A DNA stretch of 64,000 bases from Globodera rostochiensis (taxonomy: Eukaryota; Nematoda; Chromadorea; Rhabditida; Heteroderidae): the NCBI GenBank assembly GCA_018350325.1, contig JAEVLN010000008.1:930001-994000 (forward strand). Reading direction: 5' to 3'. This document shows, piece by piece, positions 20,394 through 30,486 of the stretch. The first letter of the stretch is position 1. Each line of letters opens with the position of its first letter. Made by a program: the position numbers and the translations under genes. The notes under the pieces were generated by a model. The model ran no database searches and was not told the origin of the DNA. It saw only the letters and a list, made by a program, of their open reading frames with translations.

Positions 20394-20877
20394 AATTTTA
20401 GACCAAATATTCAGGAAAATGAGAATTCGAATTCGGAGATTTTGCACAATAACACGGGATTCGATCATTTTTGGCACCAGAAATGATCGCTTTTTTTTAT
20501 TTGTTAAAAACTTTCGGTAAATTTTTTTGCCTATTTTGGAAGTGAGAGTCGCGAGTGGCCTGCTTTTCATCAATATCGTAGTGACGCCATCGCAGCTTTT
20601 AAAAATTTAAAAAGGCTTTGGGACTGAAATGCTAACTCAGTGGCTGGCCAGCGCTTAGTAGGATGACGCTCAGTTAGCCTTCCACGTCTTCACAGTAGGA
20701 GTTGGATATTTTTCGTGTACGGTACTTACTCTCCGGGTTGGCCAATTAGGCTGCTCCTCTACCAGGATTTGGAGGCTAGAGCATTGCTGTCCAGAGTAAC
20801 GCTGCGTGTGGAGGCAGAGCTCTAGAATTGTGAAGACGTCATCAACGGACTATAAAGAGCAGAAAAGGTCGCAGAAC
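20394..20877. other. Intergenic DNA before the retroelement
   Basis: The first 40 bases are the untranslated remnant of the family tail. The rest, especially 20,590-20,870, is GC-richer and could include the 5' part of the adjoining retroelement, but no paired LTR is recognisable. Confidence 0.3.
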
Positions 20878-21790
20878 AAGACCGCTTCACCGCCTTCTTG
20901 GAGGATGTACGACAAATTCCTCAGTTACTGGTAGACGCTCATGCGGCAATGGGCGAAATGGAAGTGGAGATTGCAAGAAAACGAAGAAGGGAACTCCCAG
21001 GCAGGTAACAACCCGGAGCCTCAAAAGACAAATGGCCAGCAGGCAAGGCAGGAAGTGAGAGAAACAGAAGCCCACCCGCGTATCAAACTGCCGGAGTTGC
21101 GAATGCCAAAATTCGCAGGCGAGCCATTGGAAGACTACGCTGCAGCGTCTGTACGGGAATCAGCAAGTAATAGCCGAAGAACTACATGCTGAGCTGTTTA
21201 ATCTCCCGAACGTAGAGGATTCAGCGGAATCCCTACAACCGTTCACAGAAAATCTGGAACGGATTTGTCTCCAACTGAACGCATTGTGACATCCAGATGA
21301 GGGAGCTCCGTGCCTGGAGGAGCCGGGGAATCAGGGCCATGTGAGCCATTTCCCTTTAGAGCTCATCCAGGTGGTCCCGCGAGCCGAATACCAGGCCTCC
21401 GTCCCCACGGGGAAGCCAGCGGAAGCCAACAGCTGAGGAGCACCAGACGGAATCGGAGCTCCGCAGTGGTGGCTCAACCCCCCGGAGCAGCGAGGCGACG
21501 GAAGTCCAGAGCAAGACCGAAGAACTGCGGAGAACCAAGCATGGGCACCTCAGAGAGCCACTGGAGAAGAAGAAGTTCAACGAATAGTCCAAGGAATGGA
21601 CCGAGCCGAAGAGATACCGGTTCTGCAAGAAATAGGACTCGTCCTCGAAATTCCTGAGAATGTTCGAGTGGAGCTCAGAGGGCAGATTAAAGTGAGGATT
21701 TTGTCCGCCTTTTATTCGTTTTCTGGCCTAATACTACTCTTGACACTGGCCATGCAAGGAACGATGATCGAAGCATCGGCAAAATAGAAA
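20878..21790 (+). pseudogene. Decayed BEL/Pao-type retrotransposon gag
   Basis: The frame at 21,060-21,145 reads IKLPELRMPKFAGEPLEDY, the classic start of BEL/Pao gag (KLPKLELPKFSGDP in relatives, from memory). Another open segment at 21,139-21,288 reads LQRLYGNQQVIAEELHAELF, NLPNVEDSAESLQPF and NLERICLQLNAL, matching the DUF1759-type helical region of the same proteins. About 70 residues that normally separate them are missing, and later parts need frameshifts (a further piece has PLELIQVVPRAEY). It is a truncated relic; no protease, RT or integrase is present. Confidence 0.65.
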
Positions 21791-22123
21791 TTGTTGAAAA
21801 TGGAAAGATGAATCACATGATTCATCTTCTGGCCATTCCATTCTTAGAAAGAATGAACGTACACCCTATGCAATAGCGAACAGCAGCCTCAAATAGAGAG
21901 CGGTTAGGATGAGTCAGATGAATCATCCCCGACGAACGGCAAGACTGGTAGCACATTTGTGCACAAAGAAGGAAGGAAAAATGATTAATTCATCCCGAGA
22001 AGGGATGAGCACGAAACACGGAAGGAATGGGCAAAGAAATGGCGCATATAAGCCGGGCCAAAACTGGAGAAGAATCATTCTCCAGCATTCCTTCCCCGTC
22101 AATCAAACGCCAATCGACAACTG

Positions 22124-22630
22124 ATGGACGAAGACAACAACGACATCGAGCAGCTCATGTTCGACGAGCTGGGAGACGCCGTGGAGGACCACAAACCGGA
22201 GGGCCAAATGGCAATCGACGACAGTGACAACGAGGACGATTGGCGCGACGACCTGCACCTGTCGGAGAGCAGTGAGGAGGAGGACGACGGCAAGGAGGAC
22301 CAGATGGAAAAAGAACCGACAAGAGAAGAGCGGAGCCCCGCGGCGAAGCATTACAAGCGGATGGGCACTGCACTGCGCGAAAGCGTCGCGCAGTTCGCCC
22401 AAACGGCACAGATGATGTCGGAGGCGGCCAAGCGCATGGGAGATGTGTTGGAAGCCACGCTCACGGACATGGCCGTGATCCAGGGCCAGCAGAACCGAGC
22501 CCGAGCAGAAGCAGCGCGCATCGACGGGACACGCCTCCGACTGGCGGTGATGCGGCGAGACATTGTTCGCCCCCCGGGAGTGTCGCCGGAGGCGCCTTGT
22601 GCAGCGGCGAAAGGACGGGAAAAGAAGTGA
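22124..22630 (+). CDS. Acidic hypothetical protein within retroelement remnant
   Basis: ATG at 22,124; 168 aa. The first 70 residues are strongly acidic (DNNDIEQLMFDELGDAVED, SESSEEEDDGKEDQMEKE). The second half is helical and Ala-rich (TALRESVAQFAQTAQMMSEA and AKRMGDVLEATLTDMAVIQG) and ends with a basic KGREKK. GC content and codon use differ sharply from the AT-rich family genes, in line with a retroelement. It lies between the BEL/Pao-like gag relic and an LTR-like block. I recognise no family; it could be an accessory or gag-like ORF, or a chance survivor. Confidence 0.4.
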   Translation: MDEDNNDIEQLMFDELGDAVEDHKPEGQMAIDDSDNEDDWRDDLHLSESSEEEDDGKEDQMEKEPTREERSPAAKHYKRMGTALRESVAQFAQTAQMMSEAAKRMGDVLEATLTDMAVIQGQQNRARAEAARIDGTRLRLAVMRRDIVRPPGVSPEAPCAAAKGREKK

Positions 22631-22639
22631 AAGGAAGAA

Positions 22640-22980
22640 AGAGGGAAGCGAGCGGTGATGAAGAAGACGTAGGGAGGCGAGCGGAAGGAATGATATGTGA
22701 TCCCCCGTGATCCCCCTGTCATGTAATATGTCCCCCTTTTTTCCTCTCTTTCCCCCTAAGGTATGTTTGTGTTCCCACCTTTTTTCCCCGTGTGTCGGAC
22801 CCTAATTTGGATATTTAAGCCCCATTGTCTCCCCTGAAAATCACTCTCCGTTTTCCACTCTCCAAATAATCATCCGATCCCGCTGTAACCATTTCAAACA
22901 AGAAATAAAGCTTCTAACCCGCTGGTTGTCCAAACCTCTCCGTCAAACGAATCCCGAAGGTCTACCTCGACACCAGGTAA
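22640..22980 (+). mobile_element. LTR-like block (TATA and polyadenylation signals)
   Basis: Pyrimidine-rich sequence contains GGATATTTAAGCC (about 22,808-22,820), then CTCTCCGTTTTCCACTCTCC, and AATAAA at about 22,902 before CTTCTAACCCGCTGGTTG. This promoter plus poly(A) order within about 100 bp is typical of an LTR R/U5 region. A similar arrangement is at 52,900-53,160. The boundaries and a partner LTR are not defined. Confidence 0.4.
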
Positions 22981-23519
22981 ATAATTTTTGGTCCTCATCT
23001 AGAGTGGGTAATTATTAGGGATTGAGCATTATAGAGACTGGGTAATTAATTTTTGAAATTTCAACCCCTAAATCCAAAAAAATGTAACTTTTAAAAGGGA
23101 AATGACATTTTTATAAATATGCCCGGATTTTTAGTCTTTTGACTTTTTTTCCTGAACGCCCCCTGTTCTAAAAGTCCCCCTATAAAATTTGCTTGCCAAT
23201 TTCCCCAATTGTTTTTCTCGTCTCTTATTTATCTATCTACCCAGTTTAGCAATTCCGTTTGTTGGTTTTTATTTAAAGATAAATAAATAAAATTTAAATG
23301 AACAAAACATTCCATTATTTTCACATGGGTAATTATTAGGGGCTGGGTAATAATTGGAGACGGGTAATAATTAGAAGATATACGGTATTTACACGCAGAG
23401 ATGGTATACGCCATTTTCGCGTACAATCCCTCTTTTGGCACTTTTACCCATTAACAAAAATACAATATATTTAGGCATTTTTCCGGAAAATTTCTTAATT
23501 TAGACAAAGTCTTATCATA
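22981..23519. other. Intergenic DNA with GGGTAATAATT words
   Basis: Repeated GGTAATTATTAGGG, GGGTAATAATT and GAGACTGGGTAATTA words occur at 22,990-23,060 and 23,320-23,375, suggesting MITE ends. No gene. Confidence 0.35.
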
Positions 23520-23678
23520 ATGCCTCAAAAACAACAAATTTCTTCTGGCGGCGCCAGTTATTCAGAAACGAGTCCCTCGTATAAAGTTATTTCAGCTAAA
23601 TTGGACTTTAAGCATGCAAAGGAAGAGATGAAGCATTTGCCTTTATTGGTGCTGCAGATGTTTAACATTTTGGAGATG
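23520..23678 (+). CDS. Possible orphan first exon
   Basis: ATG 23,520 opens a frame of 53 codons with soluble, gene-like composition (KVISAKLDFKHAKEEMKHLP, LLVLQMFNILEM), followed by a possible donor (ATG|GTATAT) in phase 0. No continuing exon is found downstream, where a family pseudogene starts at 23,977. It could be a fragment of a host gene or a chance ORF. Confidence 0.25.
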
Positions 23679-23976
23679 GTATATTTTGAAATTGCGAGTT
23701 GAGTATTGACAGTCTGTTTAAAATTCTTCCATTTTAGGGTCAGAGTAGCCCCTAAAGAAAATTTTAACACCCGGTTTCGCGACCGGAAATCGGCACCACT
23801 TCTTCACTGTGATCAATAATCTTAGGGTTGGCAGAAATTTGGATAATGATGGTCTTATTGATTTTCTGAGTGACTCCAAAAATCTTTATTATTTGCATCA
23901 ATTTGGGCTAAACAATACACCATTTTAGTAATTTTATTTCATTTGCAAAATATTTTAATCCAACAATTATCCCCAG

Positions 23977-25192
23977 ATGAATGAACTTTGGATTTTAATT
24001 TTGGTGGCATTTTTTGCAACAAATTCCCTAGACAAAGCCGAAGCCGTAAAAGTAAAATTGGAACTCAAAACATTTGATGAAATATTCGGAGAAGGCTGGT
24101 GGGACAATGACAAAGACGAAGAATGGAATAAATTAACGCTTGAACACAATTTCCATCACGAAATTGACAAAATTGAACCCAATTCAACTGATCAGAATCC
24201 TCACCGAGTCGGATCACTCTAGACAAATTGAACCCAATTTAACTGATCAGCTTGGACGAATTGAACCCAATTCAACTGATCAGAATCCTCCTCGCACAAA
24301 GTCTGATCACTCTGGACAAATTCAACTGATCAGAATCCTCCTCTCACCGAGTCTGATCACTCTGGACAAATTGACCCCAATTCAACTGATCAGCTTGGAC
24401 AAATTGAACCCAATTCAACTGATCAGAATCCTCCTCGCACAAAGTCTGATCACTCTGGACAAATTCAACTGATCAGAATCCTCCTCGCACAGGTCTGATC
24501 ACTCTGATAATCCCAAAAATGGTGATGAACAGAACGAAAATATTGCTGAAGATGAGCGAAAACGTAAAATTGTCGACAAATTCCACGCAATAAAAGACGA
24601 ATTTAAGCAAAAAGGAAAATATTCAAAAAAAATGGAATTAAATCGAGGTAAAAATTGCTAAACATTTGAAAGTTAGTCGTTCAAAAATATTTGAATGGAA
24701 AAAAGAATTTGGCCTAAGTCGAAAAGCGTTCTATGAAAAAGAAGAACATAAACATTTAATAGAGAAATTTGATCAGATGAAAGCCGAGTTAACGCGGGAC
24801 GGATTTAAAAATTCATATAAGCAAGAAATCAATAAAACTGTCGCAAAAGAGTTGGACCTCAATTTTGTAACCATTTATACGTGGAAAAATGAACTTGGCC
24901 AACCCACTGAGTATTTCGATCTTAATTTTATTAATTTATTTTAATTAAAAATCCTTTTACAGCACTAAAACATAAATATTCCGACAGCGAACAAAGGGAA
25001 TTGATGAAACGTTATTATGAAATTAAGGGCACAAATCCTAAAATTAGTGACGAGGACATTGCCAAAATGTTAAAAATTGGAGCACGCACTTTGGTTAATT
25101 GGAAAAAGCAAAGGACAGCAATTGCACCCAAATTCTGTGGTAGAGAATGCCGTGGCAAATGTTCAGCAAATTGCTCAAATTCGGAGAGTTGA
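23977..25192 (+). pseudogene. HTH-family pseudogene (frameshifts, lost splice donor)
   Basis: The signal-like start is MNELWILILVAFFATNSLDK, then FDEIFGEGWWDNDKDEEWNK. A 5-bp deletion around CCTCACCGAG (about 24,200) breaks the frame at GSL-stop. The repeat region then holds many partial GQIEPNSTDQ units with further shifts. HTH1 is disrupted near 24,625. HTH2 (24,666-24,920) is readable. The donor that is GTGAG in all intact genes is CTGAG here (CCACTGAGTA). Exon 2 (from 24,963) shifts frame after WKKQ. The upstream block is not recognisable. Confidence 0.75.
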
Positions 25193-25800
25193 ATGAATGA
25201 ATGGTTAATGCCCCGTGTTTTTGTTGTTTCTATTTTGTTGGCATTTTCAACACTGTCTATTATATTCCTTTAAATTTTATGCTTTTCGTTTTTTTTTGGT
25301 TTGCTTGTTGCGATTGCCATCGAAGGCGGGCCCATCAGAAGCAGTGTCATGGCCAAGGTGATTAAAGTGCCCACGGCGGGTTGCGGGTGTTCCTCCCATT
25401 TCCTCATCTTGGAAATCCAGGCTTTTCTCCAACAATCAGAATGAAAATTTTGGTATCCTGCATTTTCAGGATTCAGCAAAACCTTCAGATCGGTTTTCTA
25501 AGTCGCCATTTTTCACCTTCATCCTTGTGAGGCACGACACTTGATACATACAATGGTAAAAATTGTACCAAAAATTTTTTTGAAATGTTTCGGCTTCGGT
25601 GTGAGCCGGAATTTCGGGTATTTGGTCTTTTGAGTTTCGTGTTTCGAGTTCGGAAAAACATTCTCGATCCCGGTCCCGATTCCGGTATTTAAAAAATAGA
25701 AATCCAATCCCGTCCCCGGTTCAAATGCTGGTCCCGATCCCGGTTTGTACCGAAAATACCAATCCCGTCCAATTCTACTGAACAAGAGCAAAAACGATAT
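25193..25800. other. Intergenic DNA with a short coding-like minus-strand segment
   Basis: Minus strand 25,270-25,479 reads PENAGYQNFHSDCWRKAW, KMRKWEEHPQPAVGTLITLA, then a hydrophobic MTLLLMGPPSMAI and a basic tail. The composition is gene-like and it could be a last exon of a membrane protein, but no partner exon is found. Bases 25,560-25,780 repeat CCCGATTCCGGT and GGTCCCGATCCCGG words, a dispersed repeat also seen at 28,628-28,745 and 58,700. Confidence 0.3.
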
Positions 25801-26550
25801 GATCAAAACAGATTTTCTTAATACAAGTCAGACAAATCCAGTATTTTTTGGGGAATAGAGACCGGCGGGTTAGGGCGGGCCCGGCATTTTTGAAAAAATC
25901 CGAATTCAAAACATTTTTGTTTAAAAAAAATTAGTGATATGTGCATTTTCAGTATCGCGGCCTGCATGATTTTACCCCATTATGTCATAAATGTGTAAAG
26001 CATTTTTTAAAGCAATGATCAGGATTGGGATCATGTACTAAAACAAAATTAAAACTACCAAAACAAAATGAACTAAAAATAAAAATAACTTAATAAATAG
26101 TTGCTTATCAAATAATCTTTTAAAGTGTAATAGGTACTTTTTCGTTATGGCGCCACACATTCAAATTTAAAAAAGAGCAACAAAAACGCTAAAAAGGTGT
26201 TTTTAGGGGCATTTTAGGGCGCAGAATCGGTGCGCGTCTTCATTGTAGTAACAAATTTCGTTACTACTTCCCTGCTTTCAGTTCCGTTCAAAATTGGCAA
26301 TTCTTTTAATTTTTAAAGAATGAGTTAAAATTTCTTAATTTTTTTTCCCCTTTTCCCGCCCGCGCTTATGTTATCGCCGGGTTCATTTCCAATGGGTTTT
26401 GTCAACATTTAGTGTAAAGAAAGAGCAAAGGACATGGGGCGGGTTTGAACCTCCAATGTATTTCTGGTGAGAAAGATTTTAAATGTTATACATATGTCAA
26501 AAATTTTTAAAATCCAAATGCCTAAATCGTTTTTTCAAATCATTGATCAT
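25801..26550. other. Intergenic DNA, nothing supportable
   Basis: AT-rich sequence with occasional GC-rich words; no coding frame longer than expected by chance. GGTTTGAACC at about 26,445 is a palindrome and weakly resembles a B box, without a matching tRNA fold. Confidence 0.3.
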
Positions 26551-27489
26551 TCATTCAACTCTCCGAATTTGAGCAATTTCCTGTACATTTGCCGCGGCAT
26601 TCTCTTCCACAAAATGTCCATCGACAGAAATTGGGTGCAATTGCTGTGCGTTAAATTGCTTTTTCCATCTAAACAAAGTGCGTCTTCCAATTTTTAACAT
26701 TTTAGCAATGTTCTCGTTACTAATTTTAGGATTTGTGTCCTTAATTTCATAATAACGTTTCATCAATTCCTTTTGTTCGTTGTGGGGTTGTTTATGGTCT
26801 TGTGCTGTAAAAGAATTTTGAATTAATATAATTAATTTAATAAAATCAAAATACTCACTGGTTTGGCCAAGTTCACTTTTCCATTTGTAAATTGTTCTAA
26901 CACTTAGGCCCAACTTTTTTGCGACAGTTTTATCTTTTTCATTTTGAGAGTTTTTGAATCCGGCCCGCGTTAACTCGGCTTTCATCTGATCAAATTTCTC
27001 TACCAAATTTTTTCGCTCATTTTTTGGATTTCTTTGACTTAGGCTAAATTCTTTTTTCCATTCAAATATTTTCGTGCGATTGACTTTTAAATGATTAGCA
27101 ATTTTCCTTTCAATTTGATTCCATTCTTTTGCCGAAAAATTTCTTTTTTGCTTAAATTCTTCTTTCATTGCGTGGAATTTGGCAACAATTTTACATTTTT
27201 CATTTGAATTCAGTTCTTCGCAATTTTTGGCATTTTCTGAGTGATCAGACTCTGTGAGAGGAGGATTCTGATCAGTTGAATTGGGTTCAATTTGTCCAAT
27301 TTGGGTGTTATGCCGGTCGATTTGGTGATGGAAATTGTGTTCAAGCGTTAATTTATTCCATTCTTCGTCTTTGTCATTGTCCCACCACCCTTCTCCGAAT
27401 ATTTCATCAAATAATTTTACGGATTCGGCTTTGTCCAGTGAATTTGTTGCGAATGATGACACCAAAATTAAAGCCCAAAACTTTTCCAT
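26551..27489 (-). CDS. Secreted triple-HTH protein, intact; intron is readable in frame
   Basis: Exon 1 is 26859-27489 and exon 2 is 26551-26804. The 54-bp intron has normal GTGAG...TTACAG ends but is a multiple of 3 and lacks stops, so unspliced RNA would also be open (312 aa, against 294 aa spliced). It has a signal-like MEKFWALILVSSFATNSLDK start, a shortened N-region (SVKLFDEIFGEGWWDNDKDEEW), one GQIEPNSTDQ unit, and modules with KVNRTKIFEWKKEF, GLSVRTIYKWKSELG and KIGRRTLFRWKKQF. The tail has VDGHFVEENAAANVQ. A conserved upstream block is at 27,660-27,790. Confidence 0.8.
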   Translation of the reverse strand: MEKFWALILVSSFATNSLDKAESVKLFDEIFGEGWWDNDKDEEWNKLTLEHNFHHQIDRHNTQIGQIEPNSTDQNPPLTESDHSENAKNCEELNSNEKCKIVAKFHAMKEEFKQKRNFSAKEWNQIERKIANHLKVNRTKIFEWKKEFSLSQRNPKNERKNLVEKFDQMKAELTRAGFKNSQNEKDKTVAKKLGLSVRTIYKWKSELGQTSEYFDFIKLIILIQNSFTAQDHKQPHNEQKELMKRYYEIKDTNPKISNENIAKMLKIGRRTLFRWKKQFNAQQLHPISVDGHFVEENAAANVQEIAQIRRVE

Positions 27490-27659
27490 TATATTTGGGC
27501 TAAAAACAACTTCTGAAGTTACAATTAAATTTTATAATTTAAATGCAAAATTTGATATGAAAATTTTGTCAATTATTTTGCGTTAAAGAATTACTCTAAA
27601 AATTTTCTTAACTTTTAAAGAATAATTATCAAAAATTTTACAATATTACTAAATTAACA

Positions 27660-27790
27660 AATAGAAAGTAATAAATGACAGCCCACAATTGAAATGTGCA
27701 TTTATGTAAATAATATTCTTTAATAATTCTCTCACTCTAATCAATACTTTCTTATAATCGATTATGAATAGCTATATTTTTAAATAATTT
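27660..27790 (-). promoter_or_regulatory. Conserved HTH-family upstream block
   Basis: In reverse complement it contains AAAGAATATTATTTACATAA and CAATTGTGGGCTGTCATTTA, the latter about 190 bp upstream of the start at 27,489. Confidence 0.5.
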
Positions 27791-27799
27791 AAATTTGCC

Positions 27800-28440
27800 T
27801 TGAATCGCCAATTAGACTCCTAGTTATGTGTCGTAAGTTTTAAAAATTTTTAATATGTTGCCTTGAATTAATTAATCTACGAATCAAAAAAACGCTAAAG
27901 CGTCTTCACTTCTTCAATGGCACTTTCGATTTGCTTTTGGAATGGGTGGTTTTTGTTGCTTAAGCTCTGAAAAATTTGTCCGCGTCATCTTTCTTCCGAA
28001 ACTCTTTTCGTTCTTAGCCAATGTCCAATTCGGGGGTTCAGTTAAATATTTTTTGGCCCTTTTTCGGTATTTTCCAATAATCAATTGTTCTCCCATTTGG
28101 GTATCTTAGATAATCCTTAGGTGTTTTAATAGCATTTCAAAACTTCAACCAACAATGTGATTTCTTGTTCTTTAATAAAAACGGTTTCCAAATCAATTTT
28201 AAGATTCCCAATTAATTGTTCCAACAAGTTTGGTAATGGAGTGTGTATGAATTCGTCTTTTTAACAGCTTTATAATTTTTAAAAGCTTTACGGATGAACA
28301 TTTTAAGTATGAACAGGTTTTGAATGTGAGGAAACAAGAATTTTTGAGTTTAAATTGAATAAAAATTTCTATTTGGAGGATTGGTCAGAGCAGTTCCGGG
28401 GGGCGTCTGAAGGCATGGGAGATTGGGTGATTTTTATCAG
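27800..28440. other. Intergenic DNA, no clear gene
   Basis: Short coding-like stretches on the minus strand (27,914-28,096) show no recognisable motif. I see no repeats of note. Confidence 0.25.
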
Positions 28441-28627
28441 AACCGACATTAGAAAGGATCCGTAAAGCGTACAAATATTTTTGTGGAAGAACTGCAGAGG
28501 AGCTGAATGCTTTGTTTGGTGAAGTTGCGCAGCTGCAGCAAACTCTGAAGCAGATTGAAGGCATCCGAGCAAACGACCAAACAGTGGACGAGAAATGGGC
28601 GACAATTTTCACTCTGAATCTTTCCTT
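28441..28627 (+). pseudogene. Coding-like helical fragment cut by a repeat
   Basis: After a good acceptor-like TTTTATCAG at 28,430-28,439 the frame reads PTLERIRKAYKYFCGRTAEE, LNALFGEVAQLQQTLKQIEG and VDEKWATIFTLNLSF. This is an amphipathic, gene-like stretch, abruptly followed by a CGGGACCGGG repeat at about 28,632. It is likely one exon of a broken gene. The function is not recognised. Confidence 0.3.
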
Positions 28628-28745
28628 CAAACTAGGGTTGAGCGGGACCGGGACTTTTGGGGAAAACCGGGACCGGGACTTACCGGGACCAGAAAAACCG
28701 GGACCAGGACCAAGATTTTCAACCGGGACCGGGACCAACCGGGAG
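28628..28745. repeat. GGGACCGGGACC degenerate repeat
   Basis: Tandem, imperfect GGGACCGGGAC and ACCGGGACCAG words. Related words occur at 25,660-25,750 and about 58,715-58,730, as expected for the terminal region of a dispersed element. Confidence 0.6.
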
Positions 28746-29340
28746 TTTTCAAGAGGAAATTTTTCTTTTATCAAACACTAAAAATTGCAACACATATTGT
28801 TGATCTTCTTAATCTTCGACGTCATTGTCATCATCATTCTTTTTTTTTTAAATTCTGCTTTACTTGATGGACATTGCTGCACTGATCACGAATTCGTTAA
28901 TAGAAAATAAAAATTTAAATTTTAAAAGTTTTTTGAATCGATAAATGCCTTTAAATCGCCCAAAGCGCTTTTTTAGGTTTACTTTGCTTCAATAAAGAAT
29001 ACAATAATTTAATTTGAGCCTTTATAATACTTAAACCGGTTATTGAAGCGTTTCAATTCATGATCGGCCTCAAATGATGTCGTTGAGCTGCCCACAAGCT
29101 ATTGCTGGTGTCGTAATTGTTGGTGACGCCGTCGTGGTAAATGAAATGTTGGGGGATAAAAATCAAAATAATTTAAGCAAAAAGAATAAAATGGTTCAGA
29201 ATTTGGTTCAAGATTAAAGCTCGGGATTGTATTTAGATGCAAATTTGGAATGATGGTTTATAATTTGGTTCAAAATTAAATGCTCGAATTTGTTTGTATT
29301 TAAGTCAGAATTACAAGTGAAAATAATGGTTCAGAAATTT
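28746..29340. other. Intergenic DNA, nothing supportable
   Basis: AT-rich with direct repeats of ATGGTT and AATTTGGTTCA words near 29,190-29,330; no coding region. Confidence 0.25.
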
Positions 29341-29512
29341 AGGGGGGGGGGTTAGGGGGGGGGGGTTCTAATTTAGGGGGGGGGGGGGGTTCTAATTTAG
29401 GGGGGGGGGGGTTCTAATTTAGGGGGGGGGGGGGTCTAATTTAGGGGTGGGGGGGGGGGGGTTCTAATTTAAGGGGGGGGGGGTCTAATTTAGGGGGGGG
29501 GGCTCCATTTTA
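29341..29512 (+). repeat. G-run array (TTCTAATTTAGGGGG units)
   Basis: Nine or so runs of 8-16 G separated by TTCTAATTTA or TCTAATTTA. The plus strand could form stacked G-quadruplexes. Run lengths are likely to be inaccurate in any assembly. Confidence 0.9.
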
Positions 29513-29616
29513 GGGCGTTTATGCTGCTTGAAAATAACATCAAAAAAGGGTCCTCCCATTTTATTTTGCTGCACTTTATAGCGAGTTTTCAACAAATAAC
29601 CCATTAGGTCCTATAT

Positions 29617-29826
29617 TCAATTATCATTTTGTTTGTCATTTATCGAAAAAAATGATTCTTTTTTATTGACGAATAGTTTCATGCAAATCTTGCTAACATT
29701 GAAAGTAACTTTTCCAATTTTCAACATTTTGGCAAGGTTCTCGTCACTAATTTTAGAATTTTTGTCCTCAATTTCATAAATACGTTTCATCATTTTTTTT
29801 TTGTTCGTTGTGGGCGTATTCATTTT
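29617..29826 (-). pseudogene. Orphan HTH-family exon 2 fragment
   Basis: After an acceptor-like TTTTACAG the minus strand reads MKRIYEIEDKNSKISDEN and LAKMLKIGKVTF, the third HTH-like module, but it loses the RWKKQF end and the tail. No exon 1 is next to it. Confidence 0.6.
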
Positions 29827-29880
29827 GTGCTGTAAAAGATGCAAGAAAAATTTTAGAAATTTAAGAATTGTTTTTCTCAT

Positions 29881-30486
29881 ATATGCTCACAAAAAATCGG
29901 AAAAAATCATTCCTAAAAAATTGTTGACTTAAACATTCTGCTCGATTCATCTCTAGCCCAAACACCATCGATTTAGATGTGGCGTGGCGCAAGGCGGAAA
30001 AATGAGTGAAATTTCCTTGTTGCCTTAAAATTTGGGTTGTGACCCCTGAACGGAAAAATACCTTCATTCTTTTTGAAAATTTTGACCTCGTAAATAGTTT
30101 TTGGAATTTCGAAAAATTATTCGAATTTGGAATTGGTCGAAACAGAGGTTAAATTTGGATTCAACGGTGTCCGAAACCCCTATTTGGTAACTTTTAAAAC
30201 TCATATAGTTGGCGTTTTTGATTTAATTGAGGAAAGAATCTAGTTAATTATTTTGTTTTTTATTCTTCTGCCATCCTGCACCCCATTCATCTTTTTTTAT
30301 CAGTTTTTGAAACTGTGGTTGATCGGTGGTTTGTAAACTCGCGGGTAATCAATTTAAGAGAAAAGCTTTGAAATTGTTCAAAAGTTTATGAAAATGAACA
30401 AGCATTCTTTGTGCGGATACAGGCAAAAAATATTATGAAAATAGATTTGGGGTGTTTTTAAACATTGACATTTCATTCATGGTCCT
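29881..30486. other. Intergenic DNA, nothing supportable
   Basis: AT-rich sequence, with no repeat or gene signal that I can defend. Confidence 0.25.
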
